From contig JAZRIW010000005.1 of the NCBI GenBank assembly GCA_045645505.1, forward strand, positions 124,001 to 188,000: a stretch of 64,000 nucleotides of DNA. Reading direction: 5' to 3'. Positions 59,358 through 64,000 of the stretch are shown here, piece by piece. This stretch comes from Fumia sp045645505. Lineage in GTDB: Bacteria > Bacillota > Clostridia > Oscillospirales > Ruminococcaceae. A model generated the notes under the pieces. The model searched no databases and was not told where the DNA came from. It saw only the letters and a program-made list of their open reading frames with translations. Position 1 is the stretch's first letter. Every line of letters starts with the position of its first letter. The position numbers and the translations under genes were made by a program.

Positions 59358-61958
59358 GTGGGAAAGCTTTCTCCTATGATGCAGCAATATAAGGAAATAA
59401 AAGAAGCACATAGAGATTATATTCTTTTTTATCGTCTGGGTGATTTTTATGAAATGTTTTTCGATGATGCAATAGTTGCTTCAAGAGAATTGGAACTCAC
59501 CTTGACCGGCAGGGATTGCGGACTTGAAGAACGTGCACCTATGTGTGGTGTGCCTTATCATGCTTGTGACGTATATCTTAAAAAGTTAATTGAAAAAGGA
59601 TATAAGGTTGCCATCTGTGAGCAGATGGAATCTCCGTATGAAGCAAAGGGCGTAGTAAAACGCGAGGTTATCCGTATTACCACCCCGGGTACTGTCGTTG
59701 AGGGGAGTATGCTTTCCGAAGGCGAAAACAACTACATATCAAGTGTTTATTATGATAAAACCGGTTTTGGTATTTGTTTTGCGGATATTTCAACGGGCGA
59801 AGTGTTATTTACTGAAAGCGTTGATAAGAATGTTGAGAGAAATATAATTAACGAACTTTCAAAATTTAAACCGGTGGAAATACTGATAAATGATAAATTC
59901 CTTTCCTGTAAAGAGGCAGGAGAGTTTATAAAACATAAATTAAATTGTGTTGTTGATAATGTTGACAGTTCGATTTATAATGATGTTTATTGTGAGAAAA
60001 TATTACTTTCTCATTTTAAAAAATCAAGTCTTGCAGAGCTTGGGCTTTCGGATAAAAAAGCGGCAGTATATGCGGTAGGAAGCCTTATTGACTATCTTTT
60101 GAAAACTCAAAAAGAGGGTGCAAACAGAATTACCGATATATCTTCTTATAATGAGGAGCAATTTTTATCGATTGATTTTACTGCACGCAGAAATTTGGAG
60201 CTTACTGAAACTATTCGCACAGGTGAAAAAAGAGGTACGCTTTTGTGGGTGCTTGACAAGACAAAAACTGCTATGGGAAAAAGACTTCTTCGTAAATTTT
60301 TAGAACAGCCACTTGCAAATATTCCTAAAATTACAAGAAGACAGTCGGCAGTAGCAGAACTTTTAGAAAAGAGTATAGATCGTCTTGAATTAGCAGAAGC
60401 TTTAAGCGGAGTTTACGATTTGCAAAGGCTTATGACTAAGGTGGTTTATAAAACCGTAAACCCAAGAGAAATGAAAGCTTTAAGCTATACTGCTTCACAC
60501 CTTCCCCAAATAAAGGAAATCAGCAAAACTTTTTCATCATCGCTTTTAAAGGAAATCGACAGCGGACTTTCTACCCTTGATGAAATAAGAGATCTTATTG
60601 AAAATGCGATTGCAGATGATCCGCCGGTATCTTTAAAAGATGGCGGAGTTATCAAAAAAGGTTATAATTCTTATCTTGACGAACTTAAGAATATTCACAC
60701 CAATGCAAAAGGATATTTAACTGAAATCGAACAGAGAGAAAAGGATTTAACCGGCATTAAGAATTTAAAAATAAGTTATAACAGAGTTTTTGGGTATTTT
60801 ATAGAGGTTACTAAATCAAATCTTGATTTAGTCCCTGACAGATACATAAGAAAACAGACTCTTGTCAATTGTGAGAGATATATAACCGAGGAGTTAAAAG
60901 AGCTTGAAAGCAAGGTCTTATATGCTACTGACAAGATGATAGCTTTGGAAAACAGTCTTTATGATGAAATAAGACAAAAGCTTTATGAGTCGCTTGAAAC
61001 TATTGAAAAAACAGCTTCATCAGTGGCACAGCTTGACGTTTTTCAGTCTCTTGCACAGGTTGCCTCAGAATATAATTATATCTGTCCGCAATTTTCTGCA
61101 AATGGTGAAATAAGAATCACCGACGGGCGACATCCTGTTATTGAGGCTATTTTAGATAATGGCAGTTTTATACCTAATGATGTATATCTTGATAATTCTA
61201 AAAATAATATCTCAGTAATCACAGGGCCTAATATGGCGGGAAAATCCACTTATATGCGTCAAGTGGCATTGATTACAATAATGGCACAGATGGGAAGTTT
61301 TGTCCCGGCAGGATCTGCTGTAATTTCTCTTGTTGACAAGGTTTTTACCCGTGTAGGTGCTTCTGACGATCTGACTGCGGGACAGTCAACTTTTATGGTC
61401 GAGATGAATGAGGTCGCTCACATACTGAAAAATGCTACATCAAACAGCCTTGTGATTTTAGATGAAATCGGAAGAGGAACTTCTACCTTTGACGGAATGA
61501 GTATTGCAAAAGCTATAGTTGAACATATTTTAAAAAATATAGGTTGTAAAACCCTTTTTGCAACACATTATCACGAACTTACCTCACTTGAGAATGAATA
61601 TGAAGGAATAGTAAATTATAATATAGCTGCGAAAAAAAGAGGCGATGATATTATTTTCCTTCGCAAGATTGTAAAGGGTGGCGCTGATGACAGCTATGGT
61701 ATTGAAGTAGCAAAACTTGCAGGAGTGCCTGATAAAGTTATAAAAAGAGCAAAAGTTATTTTGTCGGAACTTGAATTGAGTTCAGGAAGACAAGAATTTA
61801 CTTATTATACACAAAATGATGAAGACCAGATGTCTTTTGTTGAAAAACAAAATGAAAAGGTTATAGAAGAGCTCAAGAAAATAGATGTTGACAGTATTTC
61901 TCCAAGAGAAGCACTGGAAGCTGTTTATGAGCTTAAATCATTGATAAACGGTTTATAA
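59358..61958 (+). CDS. mutS: DNA mismatch repair protein MutS
   Basis: Recognises mismatches and starts repair with MutL. 866 residues, GTG start. Mismatch-reading F-x-E motif in GDFYEMFFDDA (near 28-38), connector and lever domains, Walker A GPNMAGKST (near 620), Walker B LVILDEIGRGTSTFDGMS, and the His switch ATHYHELTSL. C-terminal tail with tetramerisation-like helix. MutL starts 12 bp later. Confidence 0.98.
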   Translation: MGKLSPMMQQYKEIKEAHRDYILFYRLGDFYEMFFDDAIVASRELELTLTGRDCGLEERAPMCGVPYHACDVYLKKLIEKGYKVAICEQMESPYEAKGVVKREVIRITTPGTVVEGSMLSEGENNYISSVYYDKTGFGICFADISTGEVLFTESVDKNVERNIINELSKFKPVEILINDKFLSCKEAGEFIKHKLNCVVDNVDSSIYNDVYCEKILLSHFKKSSLAELGLSDKKAAVYAVGSLIDYLLKTQKEGANRITDISSYNEEQFLSIDFTARRNLELTETIRTGEKRGTLLWVLDKTKTAMGKRLLRKFLEQPLANIPKITRRQSAVAELLEKSIDRLELAEALSGVYDLQRLMTKVVYKTVNPREMKALSYTASHLPQIKEISKTFSSSLLKEIDSGLSTLDEIRDLIENAIADDPPVSLKDGGVIKKGYNSYLDELKNIHTNAKGYLTEIEQREKDLTGIKNLKISYNRVFGYFIEVTKSNLDLVPDRYIRKQTLVNCERYITEELKELESKVLYATDKMIALENSLYDEIRQKLYESLETIEKTASSVAQLDVFQSLAQVASEYNYICPQFSANGEIRITDGRHPVIEAILDNGSFIPNDVYLDNSKNNISVITGPNMAGKSTYMRQVALITIMAQMGSFVPAGSAVISLVDKVFTRVGASDDLTAGQSTFMVEMNEVAHILKNATSNSLVILDEIGRGTSTFDGMSIAKAIVEHILKNIGCKTLFATHYHELTSLENEYEGIVNYNIAAKKRGDDIIFLRKIVKGGADDSYGIEVAKLAGVPDKVIKRAKVILSELELSSGRQEFTYYTQNDEDQMSFVEKQNEKVIEELKKIDVDSISPREALEAVYELKSLINGL

Positions 61959-61970
61959 GGAGGGAGTAAA

Positions 61971-63845
61971 ATGCCACAGATCAATCTGCTTTCTAAAGAA
62001 GTTTCTGAGTTGATTGCAGCAGGTGAGGTTATTGAAAGACCTGCATCTATCGTTAAGGAATTGGTGGAAAATTCTATTGATGCCAAAGCGACTGCAATTA
62101 CTGTAGAAATTCAGAACGGTGGAGTCAGATTTATAAGAATTACCGATAATGGCTGTGGTATTTCCTCTGCTGATGCTCCTAAAGCGTTTTTACGCCATGC
62201 TACAAGTAAAGTTAAGGAAGTAAAAGACCTTGACAGCATTAAAACCCTGGGCTTCAGGGGTGAAGCCTTAGCGTCAATTGCGGCAGTTTCAAAAATAGAG
62301 CTTATGACAAAAACTAAAGATGAGGAACTTGGAACTTATCTTAAAATGAATGGTTCTGAGCTTTTAGAGGTAAGAGAAAGTGGTTGTCCTCAAGGAACAA
62401 CTATCACTGTTAGGGATATTTTTTACAATGTCCCCGCAAGACTTAAATTTTTGAAAAAAGATGTTACCGAGGGAAATACCGTAGCAAGTATAGTGGAAAA
62501 GATTGCCCTTTCTCATCCTGAAATTTCAGTAAAACTTATTCGTGATAATAAGGTTATTTTTCATACTCCCGGTGACAATAAACTTTTAAGCGCTATATAT
62601 ACTATTTTCGGACGAGAATTTGCACAGAATATGATTCCTTTACAATATGAGTTTGACAGTATAAAGATTAAAGGCTTTATCGGACAACCTATGTTTCATC
62701 GTGCAAATCGCTCTATGCAACACTTTTTTATAAATGGCAGATATACTAAAACCCGTATCTGCGGAATTGCCATGGAAGAAGGATATAAGGGCTCTATTAT
62801 GGTTGGCAAATTTCCTGCTTGTGTGATGGAAATAGAGATGCCGTTTGACAGAGTCGATGTAAATGTTCATCCTGCTAAAATTGAAGTCAGATTTTCTGAT
62901 GAAAAAGGGATATTTGATGCTATTTATTTTGCAGTAAAAAGTGCAATTTCGGAGTATGGCAGTTTGAACGAAGCAAAAAGTACTCCTGAAGTAAAAAAAG
63001 AGATTAAGGAAAATGTAAATTTCAATATACTGACTCCTTTCAGCGATAAAAATACTTTTTCGGTACAGGAGAAAATTAAAGTTGACACCTCTCTGACGGA
63101 AAAAAATAATTTAAATGAGAGAATTTACACATATAATCATACCGACCGAAAGGATATAAGGACAATTTTTGAGATAAATAGTCCTGAAATGGATATAAAG
63201 GAGAATACAGACTTAAAACCTGAAAATGTTTCTCCTGAGAATATAAAAGATACCATTTGTGAAGATAATGAAGACTTTAAGTTTAATGTGATTGGTGAAC
63301 TTTTTGCGACTTATATTTTAGTGCAGGTTGATGAAGAATTTATAATTATTGATAAACATGCAGCACACGAGAGAATTCTTTATAATAAGCTTAAGGATAA
63401 TTACAAAGAGCTCGATAAACAGTTTCTGTTAAGCCCTATAACCGTTTCACTTTCAAGACAGGAATATGAAGTTACACTTGAAAAGACATCTTTACTTTCA
63501 ACATTTGGATTTGTTGTTGATGATTTTGGTGGACTTACAGTTATACTGCGCTCAATTCCTGCTACAACTGAAATTCATAAAGCAAAGGAAATGTTTTTGG
63601 ATGCTGTTGCCGGGCTTATGAAAAATCGCAATGTTGAGCTTCCTGAAGTTATTGAGGACATATTACATAGAATTGCTTGTCGCAGTGCGGTTAAATCTAA
63701 TGATAAAAACACTTCCGAAGAGCTTGAAGAGCTTGTGAAAACAATTTACTTTGACGAAAAGGTGCGTTATTGTCCGCACGGACGTCCTGTTATGATAAGA
63801 TATACTAAAAAAGAGATAGAAAAACTGTTTGGAAGGATAGTTTAG
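61971..63845 (+). CDS. mutL: DNA mismatch repair protein MutL
   Basis: ATPase and probable nicking endonuclease linking MutS to strand removal. 624 residues. N-terminal GHKL ATPase: ELIAAGEVIERPASIVKELV, ENSIDAKA, TDNGCGIS, GFRGEALASIA. C-terminal domain has DKHAAHERI (near 460), ACRSAVK and CPHGRPVMI, the metal-binding set of endonuclease MutLs, although the first reads DKHA instead of DQHA and its last Glu position is Asn. GGAGGGAG ribosome-binding sequence. Confidence 0.97.
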   Translation: MPQINLLSKEVSELIAAGEVIERPASIVKELVENSIDAKATAITVEIQNGGVRFIRITDNGCGISSADAPKAFLRHATSKVKEVKDLDSIKTLGFRGEALASIAAVSKIELMTKTKDEELGTYLKMNGSELLEVRESGCPQGTTITVRDIFYNVPARLKFLKKDVTEGNTVASIVEKIALSHPEISVKLIRDNKVIFHTPGDNKLLSAIYTIFGREFAQNMIPLQYEFDSIKIKGFIGQPMFHRANRSMQHFFINGRYTKTRICGIAMEEGYKGSIMVGKFPACVMEIEMPFDRVDVNVHPAKIEVRFSDEKGIFDAIYFAVKSAISEYGSLNEAKSTPEVKKEIKENVNFNILTPFSDKNTFSVQEKIKVDTSLTEKNNLNERIYTYNHTDRKDIRTIFEINSPEMDIKENTDLKPENVSPENIKDTICEDNEDFKFNVIGELFATYILVQVDEEFIIIDKHAAHERILYNKLKDNYKELDKQFLLSPITVSLSRQEYEVTLEKTSLLSTFGFVVDDFGGLTVILRSIPATTEIHKAKEMFLDAVAGLMKNRNVELPEVIEDILHRIACRSAVKSNDKNTSEELEELVKTIYFDEKVRYCPHGRPVMIRYTKKEIEKLFGRIV

Positions 63846-63855
63846 GAGGATTTTA

Positions 63856-64000
63856 GTGAATAAAATTCCGTTGATAGCGGTGGTAGGGCCAACTGCTTCG
63901 GGCAAAACGAAATTAGCAGTCTGTCTTGCAAAGCATTTTAATGGCGAAGTGGTTTCGGCTGATTCAATGCAGATTTATCGCAAAATGGATATAGCTACTG
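63856..64000 (+). CDS. miaA: tRNA dimethylallyltransferase MiaA (5' part)
   Basis: The first 48 residues are visible, cut by the window edge. GTG start with AGGAGG 7 nt upstream. P-loop VVGPTASGKTKLAV (9-22) and the substrate segment SADSMQIYRKMDIAT (34-48) identify it. It makes i6A37, the substrate of MiaB. Order mutS-mutL-miaA is common in Firmicutes. Confidence 0.95.
   Translation, partial: MNKIPLIAVVGPTASGKTKLAVCLAKHFNGEVVSADSMQIYRKMDIAT

Noticed and set aside
1..64000. Mobile elements, prophage, CRISPR arrays, toxin-antitoxin or defence genes
   Set aside because: None seen: no transposase, integrase, repeat array or cas-like frame; genes follow common Firmicute housekeeping order.

Overview
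The window is ordinary-looking chromosomal DNA from an AT-rich, endospore-forming, anaerobic Clostridia-type Firmicute (Bacillota). Sporulation is indicated by an alpha/beta-type small acid-soluble spore protein, SpoIIP, SpoIID and a SpoIVFB-like M50 protease beside an M23 protein. Anaerobic metabolism is indicated by a full-length pyruvate:ferredoxin oxidoreductase. TTG and GTG starts are frequent. No phage, transposon, CRISPR array, rRNA or defence island was seen. The exact genus cannot be read from the sequence.

Layout. 1-3.2 kb (minus): zapA, a U32-family protein, dut and a small DUF4321 membrane protein. 3.4-4.5 kb (plus): M23 and M50 pair. 4.5-11.6 kb (minus): purine operon purE-purF-purM-purN-purO-purH(AICAR transformylase only)-purD, preceded by a sigma-A promoter, a 24-codon leader reading frame and an intrinsic terminator. 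11.6-13.9 kb: uvrC and ptsH. 14-17.7 kb: trmD-rimM in one unit and khpA-rpsP-ffh-ylxM in another. 17.8-19.8 kb: unknown protein, spore protein, 57-residue membrane protein, prmA. 19.9-23.5 kb: a Gfo/Idh/MocA oxidoreductase and a polar amino-acid ABC transporter. 23.5-27.3 kb: nifJ behind a structured leader with its own terminator. 27.3-31.5 kb (minus): sugar isomerase-like protein with a translationally coupled oxidoreductase, then a DUF3048 lipoprotein and a third oxidoreductase. 31.6-36.8 kb: small membrane protein, AI-2E-family transporter, and ddl-murF-alpha/beta hydrolase. 36.9 kb: tRNA-Lys(UUU). 37.1-38.5 kb: spoIIP and a downstream frame that appears to begin with ATC. 38.7-44.2 kb (plus): Asp23-like, fakA-like, recG, murC. 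44.3-46.1 kb (minus): ttcA-like and spoIID. 46.2-51.1 kb (plus): citrate synthase, lipoprotein, response regulator and histidine kinase. 51.1-64 kb (plus): DUF1385 protein, prmC, recA, recX, rimO, pgsA, cysE, miaB, YlbF-like, mutS, mutL and the start of miaA.

The genes are mainly housekeeping: purine synthesis, translation and tRNA/rRNA modification, DNA repair, peptidoglycan precursors, sporulation and central carbon metabolism. The points most worth a second look are regulatory or architectural: the purE leader peptide with attenuator, the nifJ leader, the ATC-start gene after spoIIP, a PurF lacking the glutaminase cysteine, a split purH/purO arrangement, and a membrane-anchored MurF lacking the usual N-terminal domain. 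I did not find a clearly new multi-gene system.
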